Shown in pieces: positions 1-12,321 of a stretch of DNA of 64,000 bases; the first letter of the stretch is position 1; the number at the start of each line of letters is the position of its first letter. The stretch is taken from NCBI GenBank assembly GCA_963576475.1, contig OY754979.1, positions 32,705,778-32,769,777 of the forward strand, written 5' to 3'. The notes beneath the pieces are model-generated. The model was not told where the DNA came from. It made no database searches and saw only the letters and a program-made list of their open reading frames with translations. A program made the position numbers and the translations under genes. Source of the DNA: Molanna angustata. Taxonomy: Eukaryota > Arthropoda > Insecta > Trichoptera > Molannidae.

Positions 1-243
1 TATCTTTAGATGTCCAAGAACTCCATACGATAATTATATCCATGATATGCGTAATCACTGGGGTTATGATTTCGCCGGTCGAACCAGACTTGCCCCCCAG
101 GGATTAAAGTTTCGGATTTTTTTATTTAATTTGAAAAAATACAATTCGCAATAATGTCAGTTAGTGGTAAATATTTGAACTAGAGATGGTGTTTCTGTAT
201 TTAATAGATAGCGTTCATCTAAAATACTTCTCATAGCTGGTAC
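1..243. other. Unassigned left flank
   Basis: AT-rich sequence before the first inverted-repeat element. No open frame, RNA gene or repeat recognised. Confidence 0.4.
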
Positions 244-429
244 TTAATAGGGTGACTGCTGCCAACGTACCTATTTTACTCTCCACACTATGGAATAGGG
301 GAGAGTCATGATTTCGCAAAATTTAAGCGTATTTTTTTTACATCAATTTCTCAATGGGTATCATGTAGAGAATGCACACTATGAGTTTCGTCGTGATGTG
401 TTTGTGTGTATGGCGTATACGCTGTACGC

Positions 430-1060
430 CGTACGCCGTACGCCGTAGCATTTATCTTTTTTGTGTCCTCTCTACAGCCCAAACTATAAGTCTGATCGAC
501 TTCATATTAACATCATGGGCCTTACTTACTATTTATAATACGAGTTTAATCCAATGCTAAGTCAGTTTTGGCCATACAAAAAACTGGGTAAGTATCAGCT
601 TAAACCTAAATTACAAATAGTAAGTAAGGCCCTACATGTGTAAAGTGCAAAGACCTAGAGCTGATTAGTTTTCCATAGACAACTTTTGATTTCTTCTCTA
701 TGAATTCATCATTTACGTTGTTTTTTTTTTGTGTCCTCTCTGCAGCCCAAACTATAAGTCCGATTGACTTCATATTGATATCACATGTGTTAAGTCCATA
801 AACTTAGAGCTGATTAGTTTTCCATAGACAACGGTTCATTTTTTCCCAATGTTTCTTTATGATTTCATCTATTAAAACTGAAAAAATGCTCTCACGACCT
901 GGAAATTAGAGATATTTTAATTTGGTTTCAACTATTTATACAACACCAAGAATCTTCATAAAATTGTATTCAAAGTTGGTCAATGTTAAAAGAAAAATAT
1001 TCAACGGTTTCAAAAATTATATTTTATTTAATGGATATTTGTATGAAACTTATATGTAAC
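430..1060. repeat. Decayed edge copies of the satellite
   Basis: Two diverged copies share the block GTGTCCTCTCTRCAGCCCAA (near 460 and 731) and the anchor GAGCTGATTAGTTTTCCATA (near 657 and 807). The anchor corresponds to GAACTGATTAGCTTTCCATA in the homogeneous core. Divergence rises towards the array edge, as expected where unequal exchange no longer homogenises the units. Confidence 0.65.
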
Positions 1061-4000
1061 AAGAGAATTTTTTTATATTTGGCAATGTTCAGTTCATTGA
1101 TTTCATATTGATATAAGAATATTAATAGCTTGAACTTAGAACTGATTAGCTTTTCATAGATATCATAAAATTTCTTCATATGATATCACGTGTCAACATT
1201 GTCAAAATGCTCTAACGCTCTTAGAAACAAAATCTATCTGCTTTTTTTAAAAAATTTCATACAACATAAGCAGTCTTCACTATACTGCATTAATAGTTTG
1301 TCTATCTTAACATAAAAATATACTATCGGAAGAAAATTTATATTCCTGATAGTAACATTTAGTATGAATAAAAATGTAATTAGATAAATTTCTATTTATG
1401 GAAACGTTCAGTAATTTGATTTCATGTTATAATGTAAAGAGCTTGAACATAGAACTGATTAGCTTTCCATAAATAACAAAAAAAATCTTCATATGATATC
1501 ACCTGTCAAAATTTGGAAAATACTCTCGCGTTCTTTAGAACAAAATTTATCTGCTTTTTTTAAAATATTTCATACAACATAAGCATTCTTCCCTATACTG
1601 CATTAATAGTTTGTTTATCTTAACATAAAAATATACTATCGGAAGAAAATTTATATTCCTGATAGTAACATTTAGTATGAATAAAAATGTAATTAGATAA
1701 ATTTCTATGTATGGAAACGTTCAGTAATTTGATTTCATGTTATAATGTAAAGAGCTTGAACATAGAACTGATTAGCTTTCCATAAATAACAAAAAAATCT
1801 TCATATGATATCACGTGTCAAAATTTTGAAAATGCTCTCGCGTTCTTTAAATCAAAATTTATCTGCTTTTTTTAAAATATTTCATACAACATAAGCATTC
1901 TTCACTATACTGCATTAATAGTTTGTTTATCTTAACATAAAAATATACTATCGGAAGAAAATTTATATTCCTGGTAGTAACATTTAGTATGAATAAAAAT
2001 GTAATTAGATAAATTTCTATGTATGGAAAAGTTCAGTAATTTGATTTCATGTTATAATGTAAAGAGCTTGAACATAGAACTGATTAGCTTTCCATAAATA
2101 ACAAAAAAAATCTTCATATGATATCACCTGTCAAAATTTGGAAAATACTCTCGCGTTCTTTAGAACAAAATTTATCTGCTTTTTTTAAAATATTTCATAC
2201 AACATAAGCATTCTTCACTATTCTGCATTAATAGTTTGTTTATCTTAATATAAAAATATACTATCGGAAGAAAATTTATATTCCTGGTAGTAACATTTAG
2301 TATGAATAAAAATGTAATTAGATAAATTTCTATGTATGGAAAAGTTCAGTAATTTGATTTCATGTTATAATGTAAAGAGCTTGAACATAGAACTGATTAG
2401 CTTTCCATAAATAACAAAAAAATTCTTCATATGATATCACCTGTCAAAATTTGGAAAATGCTCTCGCGTTCTTTAAAACAAAATTTATCTGCTTTTTTTA
2501 AAATATTTCATACAACATAAGCATTCTTCACTATACTGCATTAATAGTTTGTTTATCTTAATATAAAAATATACTATCGGAAGAAAATTTATATTCCTGG
2601 TAGTAACATTTAGTATGAATAAAAATGTAATTAGATAAATTTCTATGTATGGAAAAGTTCAGTAATTTGATTTCATGTTATAATGTAAAGAGCTTGAACA
2701 TAGAACTGATTAGCTTTCCATAAATAACAAAAAAATTCTTCATATGATATCACCTGTCAAAATTTGGAAAATGCTCTCGCGTTCTTTAAAACAAAATTTA
2801 TCTGCTTTTTTTAAAATATTTCATACAACATAAGCATTCTTCACTATACTGCATTAATAGTTTGTCTATCTTAACATAAAAATATACTATCGGAAGAAAA
2901 TTTATATTCCTGATAGTAACATTTAGTATGAATAAAAATGTAATTAGATAAATTTCTATGTATGGAAACGTTCAGTAATTTGATTTCATGTTATAATGTA
3001 AAGAGCTTGAACATAGAACTGATTAGCTTTCCATAAATAACAAAAAAATCTTCATATGATATCACGTGTCAAAATTTTGAAAATGCTCTCGCGTTCTTTA
3101 AATCAAAATTTATCTGCTTTTTTTAAAATATTTCATACAACATAAGCATTCTTCACTATACTGCATTAATAGTTTGTTTATCTTAACATAAAAATATACT
3201 ATCGGAAGAAAATTTATATTCCTGGTAGTAACATTTAGTATGAATAAAAATGTAATTAGATAAATTTCTATGTATGGAAAAGTTCAGTAATTTGATTTCA
3301 TGTTATAATGTAAAGAGCTTGAACATAGAACTGATTAGCTTTCCATAAATAACAAAAAAAATCTTCATATGATATCACCTGTCAAAATTTGGAAAATACT
3401 CTCGCGTTCTTTAGAACAAAATTTATCTGCTTTTTTTAAAATATTTCATACAACATAAGCATTCTTCCCTATACTGCATTAATAGTTTGTTTATCTTAAC
3501 ATAAAAATATACTATCGGAAGAAAATTTATATTCCTGATAGTAACATTTAGTATGAATAAAAATGTAATTAGATAAATTTCTATGTATGGAAAAGTTCAG
3601 TAATTTGATTTCATGTTATAATGTAAAGAGCTTGAACATAGAACTGATTAGCTTTCCATAAATAACAAAAAAAATCTTCATATGATATCACCTGTCAAAA
3701 TTTGGAAAATGCTCTCGCGTTCTTTAGAACAAAATTTATCTGCTTTTTTAAAAATATTTCATACAACATAAGCATTCTTCCCTATACTGCATTAATAGTT
3801 TGTCTATCTTAACATAAAAATATACTATCGGAAGAAAATTTATATTCCTGATAGTAACATTTAGTATGAATAAAAATGTAATTAGATAAATTTCTATGTA
3901 TGGAAACGTTCAGTAATTTGATTTCATGTTATAATGTAAAGAGCTTGAACATAGAACTGATTAGCTTTCCATAAATAACAAAAAAAATCTTCATATGATA

Positions 4001-6385
4001 TCACGTGTCAAAATTTTGAAATTGCTCTCGCGTTCTTTAAAACAAAATTTATCTGCTTTTTTTAAAATATTTCATACAACATAAGCATTCTTCACTATAC
4101 TGCATTAATAGTTTGTTTATCTTAATATAAAAATATACTATCGGAAGAAAATTTATATTCCTGGTAGTAACATTTAGTATGAATAAAAATGTAATTAGAT
4201 AAATTTCTATGTATGGAAAAGTTCAGTAATATGATTTCATGTTATAATGTAAAGAGCTTGAACATAGAACTGATTAGCTTTCCATAAATAACAAAAAAAT
4301 CTTCATATGATATCACGTGTCAAAATTTTGAAAATGCTCTCGCGTTCTTTATATCAAAATTTATCTGCTTTTTTTAAAATATTTCATATAACATAAACAT
4401 TCTTCACTATACTGCATTAATAGTTTTTTTATCTTAACATAAAAATATACTATCGGAAGAAAATTTATATTCCTGGTAGTAACATTTAGTATGAATAAAA
4501 ATGTAATTAGATAAATTTCTATGTATGGAAAAGTTCAGTAATTTGATTTCATGTTATAATGTAAAGAGCTTGAACATAGAACTGATTAGCTTTCCATAAA
4601 TAACAAAAAAATTCTTCATATGATATCACCTGTCAAAATTTGGAAAATACTCTTGCGTTCTTTAAAACAAAATTTATCTGCTTTTTTAAAAATATTTCAT
4701 ACAACATAAGCATTCTTCACTATACTGCATTAATAGTTTGTCTATCTTAACATAAAAATATACTATCGGAAGAAAATTTATATTCCTGATAGTAACATTT
4801 AGTATGAATAAAAATGTAATAAGATAAATTTCTATGTATGGAAAAGTTCAGTAATTTGATTTCATGTTATAATGTAAAGAGCTTGAACATAGAACTGATT
4901 AGCTTTCCATAAATAACAAAAAAAATCTTCATATGATATCACGTGTCAAAATTTTGAAAAAGCTCTCGCGTTCTTTAAAACAAAATTTATCTGCTTTTTT
5001 TAAAATATTTCATACAACATAAGCATTCTTCACTATACTGCATTAATAGTTTGTTTATCTTAATATAAAAATATACTATCGGAAGAAAATTTATATTCCT
5101 GGTAGTAACATTTAGTATGAATAAAAATGTAATTAGATAAATTTCTATGTATGGAAAAGTTCAGTAATTTGATTTCATGTTATAATGTAAAGAGCTTGAA
5201 CATAGAACTGATTAGCTTTCCATAAATAACAAAAAAATCTTCATATGATATCACGTGTCAAAATTTTGAAAATGCTCTCGCGTTCTTTATATCAAAATTT
5301 ATCTGCTTTTTTTAAAATATTTCATACAACATAAACATTCTTCACTATACTGCATTAATAGTTTTTTTATCTTAACATAAAAATATACTATCGGAAGAAA
5401 ATTTATATTCCTGGTAGTAACATTTAGTATGAATAAAAATGTAATTAGATAAATTTCTATGTATGGAAAAGTTCAGTAATTTGATTTCATGTTATAATGT
5501 AAAGAGCTTGAACATAGAACTGATTAGCTTTCCATAAATAACAAAAAAATTCTTCATATGATATCACCTGTCAAAATTTGGAAAATACTCTTGCGTTCTT
5601 TAAAACAAAATTTATCTGCTTTTTTAAAAATATTTCATACAACATAAGCATTCTTCACTATACTGCATTAATAGTTTGTCTATCTTAACATAAAAATATA
5701 CTATCGGAAGAAAATTTATATTCCTGATAGTAACATTTAGTATGAATAAAAATGTAATAAGATAAATTTCTATGTATGGAAAAGTTCAGTAATTTGATTT
5801 CATGTTATAATGTAAAGAGCTTGAACATAGAACTGATTAGCTTTCCATAAATAACAAAAAAAATCTTCATATGATATCACGTGTCAAAATTTTGAAAATG
5901 CTCTCGCGTTCTTTAAAACAAAATTTATCTGCTTTTTTTAAAATATTTCATACAACATAAGCATTATTCACTATACTGCATTAATAGATTGTTTATCTTA
6001 ACATAAAAATATACTATCGGAAGAAAATTTATATTCCTGATAGTAACATTTAGTATGAATAAAAATGTAATTAGATAAATTTCTATGTATGGAAAAGTTC
6101 AGTAATTTGATTTCATGTTATAATGTAAAGAGCTTGAACATAGAACTGATTAGCTTTCCATAAATAACAATAAATTTCTTCATATGATATCACGTGTCAA
6201 AATTTTGAAAATGCTCTCGCGTTCTTTAAAACAAAATTTATCTGCTTTTTTTATAATATTTCATACAACATAAGCATTCTTCACTATACGGCATTAATAG
6301 TTTGTCTATCTTAACATGAAAATATACTATCGTTAGAAAATTTATATTCCTGGTAGTAAAATTTAGAATGAATAAAATATTTCAT
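1061..6385. repeat. Satellite array, 313-base unit, about 17 copies
   Basis: The anchor GAACTGATTAGCTTTCCATA, or a close variant, recurs at 1139, 1452, 1765, 2077, 2390, 2703, 3016, 3328, 3641, 3954, 4267, 4579, 4892, 5205, 5517, 5830 and 6143, a spacing of 312 or 313 bases. Core units differ at only a few positions, for example CACGTGTC versus CACCTGTC and CTGATAGT versus CTGGTAGT. The last copy decays at about 6290-6385. No coding potential. The array sits wholly inside element 1. Confidence 0.97.
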
Positions 6386-6445
6386 TGTCAATATTTGTGG
6401 TGTGGAGAGTTTAGTGTTGGCCACAACCCACTCGTTTTAAATTTG

Positions 6446-7066
6446 AATTTGCATCATTACTACAAAACGAATCATTTTGAAAAAAATAACCTAGTTATTA
6501 ATAAAGAAAAATAATTATGTTCTGTATATATTCTCGTAGGAAAATAATAAGCATACCCCGATTTTTGACATTAACCTAAAATTTCTAAAAAGTTTTTTAA
6601 TAAGGTATAGAGAATTATATTTTTTTATAAATTAAAGAAGATCAATATATCTGGAAAAATACGATGTAACGTTGCATTAATGCATCAGGTTAAGTTAATA
6701 AACCAAAAAAACTTTTATTTTGCAATGGCGCTGAATGAAAAATAAATGTTTTTTAGGTTTATTTACTAAACCTGAAGCATTAATGCAACGTCACATCATA
6801 TTTTTCTAGATATTTTTGTCTTCTTTAATTAAAAAAAAAAATTTTAACTACGCCTTATATTTTATTAAAAATATAAGATAAACGTTGAAAATCGGGGTAT
6901 GCCATTATTTTTATATAAGAATTTATACAGAACATTATCAAAAAGTAAAGATATATTTTTCTTTATTAATACCCAAACTATCTAAATTATTTTTTCAAAA
7001 CGATTTGATAAGAAATAATGATGGTATATCTAATTGAAAAATAGGTACGTTGGCAGCAGTCCCCCC
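6446..7066. repeat. Foldback arms of element 1
   Basis: The left arm (about 6446-6715) and right arm (about 6735-7066) are imperfect reverse complements around a short centre containing GCAATGGCGCTGAATGAAA. Matching landmarks are GCATACCCCGATTTT and its inverse AAATCGGGGTATGCC, and GTTGCATTAATGCATCAGG and its inverse. The outer part of the left arm, with the terminal TIR, is displaced to 248 by the satellite array. Confidence 0.8.
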
Positions 7067-7070
7067 TTAA

Positions 7071-7502
7071 TAAAAATTAAAAATTTAATATTTACAGTTT
7101 TGTATAGTGTCACTATGAAAATAAAGGTGCGACGTCATAGTATGAAGATGTAAAAAAACTGTTCTTTATTTCAAAGATGTATTATTTGAGGATTCTTATG
7201 ATTCTTCTTTTTAGCCTATGTGGCATTCCACCCAATCATTAAGACGATTTCTGCCAGTATAAAAATGTTATTAAATTATTTTGGGATTTGCCGTTATCGC
7301 ATTATCCAACTGTCGATTCTTTCATGAGAATTCAATTCTCTTAATGAATCGACATTATTAAGCCAAGATGCGTGTACGAAGGAAAATTTTGTATGGTGTA
7401 GTGGACTTTTTGCATGCTAATAGCACCAACTAGAGGCCTCGCAGAATATATGTTCCCATACATGGATTTTCTCAGAATTCGGAGTAGAACATTTTATGTG
7501 AG

Positions 7503-7507
<5 letters not shown>
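7071..7507. other. Unassigned spacer
   Basis: AT-rich sequence between element 1 and the GT repeat. No gene or repeat recognised. Confidence 0.4.
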
Positions 7508-7555
<48 letters not shown>

Positions 7556-7580
7556 TGTGTGTGTGTGTGTGTGTGTGTCT
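7506..7580. repeat. (GT)n microsatellite
   Basis: About 37 GT dinucleotides, broken by two or three single T-to-C changes. The long Cys-Val frames that cross it are artefacts of the repeat. Confidence 0.97.
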
Positions 7581-7589
7581 GTCTGTCCC

Positions 7590-8220
7590 CCCTTATAACT
7601 TTTGATCCGCTTATATTTAAAATATATAAAAAATTACAATCCTACAAAACTTTTATACTCAGAATTGTGAATTTTTGTTTCAATCAGGGGTTATCAACTT
7701 TTGAAATTTTGATTTATTTTTCCATATATCTCAGAAACCGTAAAAGCTAGAACGCTGAAAATTGGTATAAACATAGACAAATACAAAATCTCAAATTAAT
7801 TTTTTTTTAAGAAAAATATTTTTTTATGATAAATTTATGAGTTTAACTGCCTATATTTCCATTTTTTTTAAATATCGAAAAAAGCCGAAACACCCCAACT
7901 AGAAAATTAAATTTTCTACAAAAATTATTAAAATTGTATTAGCACATTGCAAATTTTTTTCAACAATTTTTATAAAAATTGAATTTAGTGACGACATTGT
8001 TTCATACAATTTGTATGGAAGTAGCCTACTCACAATATCTAAGAAGACTTAATAATTTGATACTAATCACCAAACATACATACATACCATCATGCTGTTT
8101 TCACATTCTGGGTAGGATCAAAGGACTGACCTCTATACTATCCTATCTTGACATACATACCCTAGGTACATGTGTTGTATAGAAAACCAAATATCTTAAA
8201 ATATTAAATAATTTGTATTT
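7590..8220. repeat. Dispersed repeat X, copy A (uninterrupted)
   Basis: This segment is homologous to the broken segment at 12509-15180. Shared landmarks, in order, are CGCTGAAAATTGGTATAAAC, ACAAATACAAAATCTCAAAT, GTTTAACTGCCTATATTT, CACCCCAACTAGA, GACGACATTG and CTTAAAATATTAAAT. The copy here keeps GATACTAATCACCAAACATA intact where copy B carries element 2, so it serves as a paralogous empty site. A short extra stretch near 8085-8120 resembles a LINE tail (CATACCATCATGC). Confidence 0.75.
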
Positions 8221-8269
8221 ATGGGTTTATAGTTTGGTACTTATTCTTCAACTATACATACTATCGCTA

Positions 8270-8305
8270 TCGACAGTTGGATCTCATGTGTTACATGCAA
8301 CTAGT
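8270..8305. repeat. 36-base hairpin repeat, copy 1
   Basis: Begins TCGACAGTTGGATCTCATGT and ends TACATGCAACTAGT. An exact second copy is at 9069-9104 and a diverged one at 47733-47768. Nested complementary arms (AGTTG/CAACT and CATGT/ACATG) make a bulged hairpin just before CTAGT. This resembles a Helitron 3' end (hairpin then CTRR), but the matching 5' ends were not found. Confidence 0.6.
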
Positions 8306-8442
8306 ATGTAGATTGAATCCATTAAGGCGAAAAAAATTTGATATGTGTATATAAATATGAAGGGAATTTAATGACAGAAGATGTGACATATGTAGTTGAT
8401 TGCTAGTGGAGTATTAAGTAGATATATTGTATAGTACAAAAC

Positions 8443-8735
8443 ATGATGGTTCGGACATATAGAGAGAATGAACGATGAACGCCTGAAAAAGAAAGTATAC
8501 AAGGCTGAAAAGAGTGGAATGAAAAGTAGGGGCCGGCCTAGAAAGAGTTACCATAATCATATAAACGAGATTTTGAAAGATGGTAATATAATATGAAGTC
8601 AGAATAATAGGACAGCATGTATGACGCGATGCATTGATGTAAACAAGGAAATCATTTATGTAAAGACGGAAGAATCTGGCTTTTGGTTCTCTTTGCCTAC
8701 GCCAAATAGAAAAACGGCGTGATGGTATGTATTTA
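8443..8735 (+). pseudogene. LINE reverse transcriptase C-terminal fragment, decayed
   Basis: Plus-strand translation in broken frames gives FGHIERMNDERLKKKVY and RGRPRKSYHNHINEILKDG, then the cysteine-containing tail CMTRCIDVN, ending with GGCGTGATGGTATGTATTTA. This is the same family as the better-preserved copies at 10897-11373 and 13941-14674. In-frame stops (ATATGAAGT) and indels show it is dead. Confidence 0.8.
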
Positions 8736-8920
8736 TGTGTGTATTTGGCCAACTATAGACTCTTAAGACACAACCAGCATCTTTAGATGCCAACAGTACC
8801 TACCTACGTACAGTACCTATGTATGTATGCAATATAATGTCAAATTTCTAATTTTTCCATTGTTAGACAGTTATGTTTAGATTATTAGATGATTATGCCA
8901 TCGAAAACATTCTTCGTGTT

Positions 8921-8992
8921 TTTGGCCTTCGTGGCTCAGTTTGATAGGTCCGAACCAAAGGTCCCGGATTCGATTTTACATAGTCCCTTGTA
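8921..8992 (+). mobile_element. SINE-B head, partial
   Basis: GGCCTTCGTGGCTCAG followed by CCAAAGGTCCCGGATTCGAT matches the tRNA-like head of the SINE-B copies at 33851-34062 and 60612-60825. A short anticodon-side segment is missing and the body is absent. Confidence 0.6.
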
Positions 8993-9068
8993 GTCACCCA
9001 AGAGGCGATAGTAAAAATATAAATAGTTTAGAATTGATTAAATCAAAGCAAAATAATTTCATAATCTG

Positions 9069-9104
9069 TCGACAGTTGGATCTCATGTGTTACATGCAAC
9101 TAGT
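9069..9104. repeat. 36-base hairpin repeat, copy 2
   Basis: Identical over 36 bases to 8270-8305, including the CTAGT end. The flanks differ, so this is a dispersed terminus and not part of a longer local duplication. Confidence 0.65.
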
Positions 9105-10881
9105 TATATACTCTTATATTGAGTACTAAGAATAATTCACAATTGTATGACATATTTTTTTTATTCGATGTTTTGACAATTCTATAGTGTTTCCAATTTT
9201 ATATTTTTGTTAATACTTATTTGTAAATTCCATCACCGTACATATTTTTGAAACATATTGAAGTTACTATAGTTGAATGAAATGGGTTTCAACAGTTTTT
9301 GAGTCATCGTCTGTTATGATTCAAATCGGTATTATTTGAAAAATAATAAAATTGCTACCTTATCTTAACATAATAATAACCGACATCATACAGATTCTGT
9401 ATCATAAAAATGAGTCATTTAACTCACGTGTCGATGATGTATTTAAGTCGATTCCAAGCGGAAAAGAAATTAATCCTAAAAGACTTCTCAACACTTTTGT
9501 TTGTCAGAGTTTGAAAAAATGGTTTGTTGAAAGAAATTGCTTATTGACAATCAAATCGATTTCTACTTCCTATACACTACTGAAGGTCGATTCTGTATAA
9601 ACACCAAGAGATTTTTGGTGTTGAGTACTATTATATTAATGGTTTTAGCTCGTAAACGCAATTTAGGTACCTACTTGTTTATTTTTGTTATTTTCTTTGA
9701 TTTTCTTTAATTTTCTTAACCCCCCAAAATACTGGAAGTTATTGTTTGAGTTAGAAGATAAATACATTGCATTCATGAGCGAAAACCACAGATAAAATAG
9801 TACTTAACTCCTATCTCATCCTATGGGCTTCATACAAAATCGACCTTCTGGTTGCAAAATAATGTGTATAACACAGTATCAAACTTAATTCTGATGTTGA
9901 TCATAATATATGGTTTTAGATTATTGGTCTATTGTTATCGCTGAGTCATTTTATGACAGTGTGATATGAGCACTGATAGATTATGCTATAATGCAATGCA
10001 GTTACCTTTCATGGAGCGGAAATTGGCGAGTATAATGTAGATAGGCAGTATTTAATTTTATGGTAGAGATACTTACTTTATAATATGAAGGTGATTTTGT
10101 TGTGTTCATATATTTTTGTCCCAAATGTCGAGTTCGCAATTTGCGAAAAAATCAGTGTTGCAAATGTATTCGGTCCTCGAATGATAATTCACAAACAGGA
10201 AGGTAAAACTAAAGTTCAAATGGTGGATTAGAACCAATATTAGGGTTGTAACACAATCGGGATTCCATATCGATTTTCAGTTGATCGCTTTTTTACACCT
10301 CTTAATTTTTTTATCGTCCAGTTGAGATGTTTCATAATATAACGCATCTAAACATTGTTTCAAATATTTTTTTATCTATTTATAACAATGGGCAATGTAC
10401 AAAATTAAAAATTTAACGAGATAATGAATAAGAATTTCACAAGTAATATAAGTAATAAATTGTAACACCTTTGATTTCATGTTACATGTACTCACTGCTG
10501 GAACAAAATAATGAATTACCTATTCCTGTCTAATGTGGCTCCTGAAAAGACTTATGGACACACTGAATATGTCCACGGACCTGATCCTTTCCAAATTGTT
10601 TTATGTGGTAAGGCATCGGTACAATGGCGAATTCTGCACTGCGTTAGTTATTTCAATCTATTACCAGCAAAATAGTCAAATAATAGATACAATTAGAATG
10701 TTTTGATTGAAAAGACGACTCAAAATTTCATAGTACACCACAGACGCAAAATCTTCTTATTATCCCACAAGATGGTGGGGTGTGCTTTCTGCGCCTTGCG
10801 TTTTCATTGTCCTCACTCTGCACTCACGGAGGAGTGATCTATTTGGCAAAGTTCATATTATAGAAAATGCATGAAAAAAGT
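9105..10881. other. Unassigned 1.8 kb
   Basis: AT-rich, with only short open frames. The longest, at 9352-9600 on plus (82 codons), has no recognisable motif and no splice context. No repeat family seen in the window matches it. Confidence 0.4.
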
Positions 10882-10896
10882 TTAAATTTATACATA

Positions 10897-11373
10897 CATA
10901 CATACATACATACCATCACGCCATGTCCCTTACGGGGTAGGCAGAGAGAACCGAACGCCATATCTTTCTATCCTGGCACACATTCATCGCCTCGTCAACA
11001 TTCATGCATCGTCTCATACATGTTCGTCTATTGTACATGCTTCTAACATTTCCGTCTTTCAGAATATCGTTCACATGGTCGTGCCATCCCTTTCTTGGGC
11101 GGCCCCGGCCTCTCAATCCATTCCTATCCGCATTGTATATTTTCTTCGTCAGGCGTTCCTCATTCATTCTACCCATGTGGCCAAACCATCTCAGTGTGTT
11201 CACTTTCATTCTATTAATGATATCTTTCTTCATCTTACATTCTTTCCTTATGTTCTCATTTCTTACCCTGTCATACATCGTTCTATTGCAGATTCTTCTT
11301 AGCGATCTCATTTCAACAGCATTTATTCTGCTTTCGTGCGACTTCTGCCATGTCCAGGTTTCACTTGCATACG
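10897..11373 (-). mobile_element. 5'-truncated LINE insertion (RT tail)
   Basis: A minus-strand frame (stop at 10916, open upstream to about 11373) encodes the C-terminal end of a non-LTR reverse transcriptase polyprotein: SLRRICNRTMYDRVRNE, LRWFGHMGRMNEERLTKKIY, GRGRPRKGWHDHVND and the cysteine-rich end. The insertion is flanked by a direct repeat TTAAATTTATACATA (10882-10896 and 11374-11388), the target duplication, and has a (TATG)n-like 3' tail at 10897-10915. It lacks endonuclease and polymerase domains, so it cannot move by itself. The tail type suggests an RTE-like clade, but that is not certain. Confidence 0.85.
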
Positions 11374-11649
11374 TTAAATTTATACATAATATATTTTACA
11401 AATACATTACATTAATTTAATAAAATATTTCACGTCAAACCATAGATTGTTTAATTTCATCCTGCTAATGTCAAACACGTAGTGTCAAACACAGTTGTTC
11501 TATATAATAAATAAAAATAAATTAAAATACATAACATGTTAAAGAAAAAAATATAAACTACTGTGAAATAATAAAAATGGTACTTTATTATACTGCATTA
11601 TCTGAAAAGAAATCATTTGTATCCTTTGATGAATATATAATAATAATAA

Positions 11650-11813
11650 TAATGAACACTTCCTTGCACCTTGCGCAAGTGGCGAGTTTATTGCCGTATG
11701 GCAATTTCTTCCAATTAACCAGTGTTTCCAGCCCAGAGAAGCAATATTTGCGTGAGAAAAAAAATTAAATAACTTTCTCCTCTGCTGGGAATCGAACCCA
11801 GGACGCCCGCACA
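11650..11813 (-). mobile_element. SINE-C copy, 5' truncated
   Basis: Reverse complement of the SINE-C family. It contains the B-box-like GGGAATCGAACCCAGGACG (minus-strand TTCGATTCCC), then the body words CAGTGTTTCCAGCCCAGAGA and GCAATATTTGCGTGAGAAA. The head stops at GCCCGCACA, so the A-box half of the tRNA-like region is missing. Confidence 0.8.
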
Positions 11814-12321
11814 TGATGTTTTATATCACAGAATGACTTCAAATTGATGTATTACGATCTAATTTTGACCTCTGCGCGATCACTCTTTTACGCTTGACGT
11901 TATATTGATAACGAAATATGGCCAAAGATTGCGGAGTGATAAATATATTGATTTTAGTCGAGGTTTTCTCAATTTTAGTGGCAACCCTAACATCATTATC
12001 ATCTGACTCTGTTGTCCGGCCAAATGAAATGTGTCGTTCATTCAACCGATCTATTATTGCGAAACATATTATTATTATTGCTGCCAATCCATTCATTACC
12101 TCAATCACATTATCTACTCGTAGGTACCTACCTACATTATTGTCATTCGGTTCCAAGTTCACCTTTACACCGATTTGGACTTAAACGTACCTACCTATAT
12201 TAATTTATATAAATATATTTTGCTTTTTCCTTTAAAAGATTTGTCGTCATTGTGTAGAGCAAGTATATTATATACTTATAGATCGGCAGATTGGTACATT
12301 GCACCCACAGCCTGCATTTCA
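11814..12321. other. Unassigned 0.5 kb
   Basis: Contains overlapping open frames on both strands (88 codons plus, 107 codons minus) with low-complexity Ile/Leu runs. Neither has a motif or splice evidence. A GTAGGTACCTACCTAC word occurs near 12120. Confidence 0.35.

Larger units (their letters stand above)
248..7066. mobile_element. TTAA-flanked TIR element carrying a satellite array (element 1)
   Basis: The left end reads TAGGGTGACTGCTGCCAACG and the right end is its near inverse (CGTTGGCAGCAGTCCCCCC). TTAA lies directly outside both ends, at 244-247 and 7067-7070, and the flanking match extends to TTAATA. The same ends delimit a compact relative at 13696-15043, so they are real element boundaries. 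Inside are a long tandem array and, at 6446-7066, a foldback structure shared with the relative. No transposase frame is visible, so it is non-autonomous. TTAA targets are typical of piggyBac-type transposases, but the GGG ends are not diagnostic, so the superfamily is an inference. Confidence 0.75.

Noticed and set aside
1061..6385. Possible CRISPR-like array
   Set aside because: Units are contiguous at 313 bases with no unique spacers, in eukaryotic DNA. It is a satellite.
7414..7750. Open frames with long Cys-Val runs
   Set aside because: They are translations of the GT microsatellite. No start context or motif.
9352..9600. 82-codon plus-strand frame
   Set aside because: No motif, codon bias equal to background, no splice sites with a partner exon.
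11004..11420. 138-codon plus-strand frame
   Set aside because: Antisense shadow of the minus-strand LINE tail at 10897-11373.
11918..12184. Overlapping 88- and 107-codon frames on both strands
   Set aside because: Mutually antisense, with Ile/Leu runs from ATTATT repeats. No family recognised.
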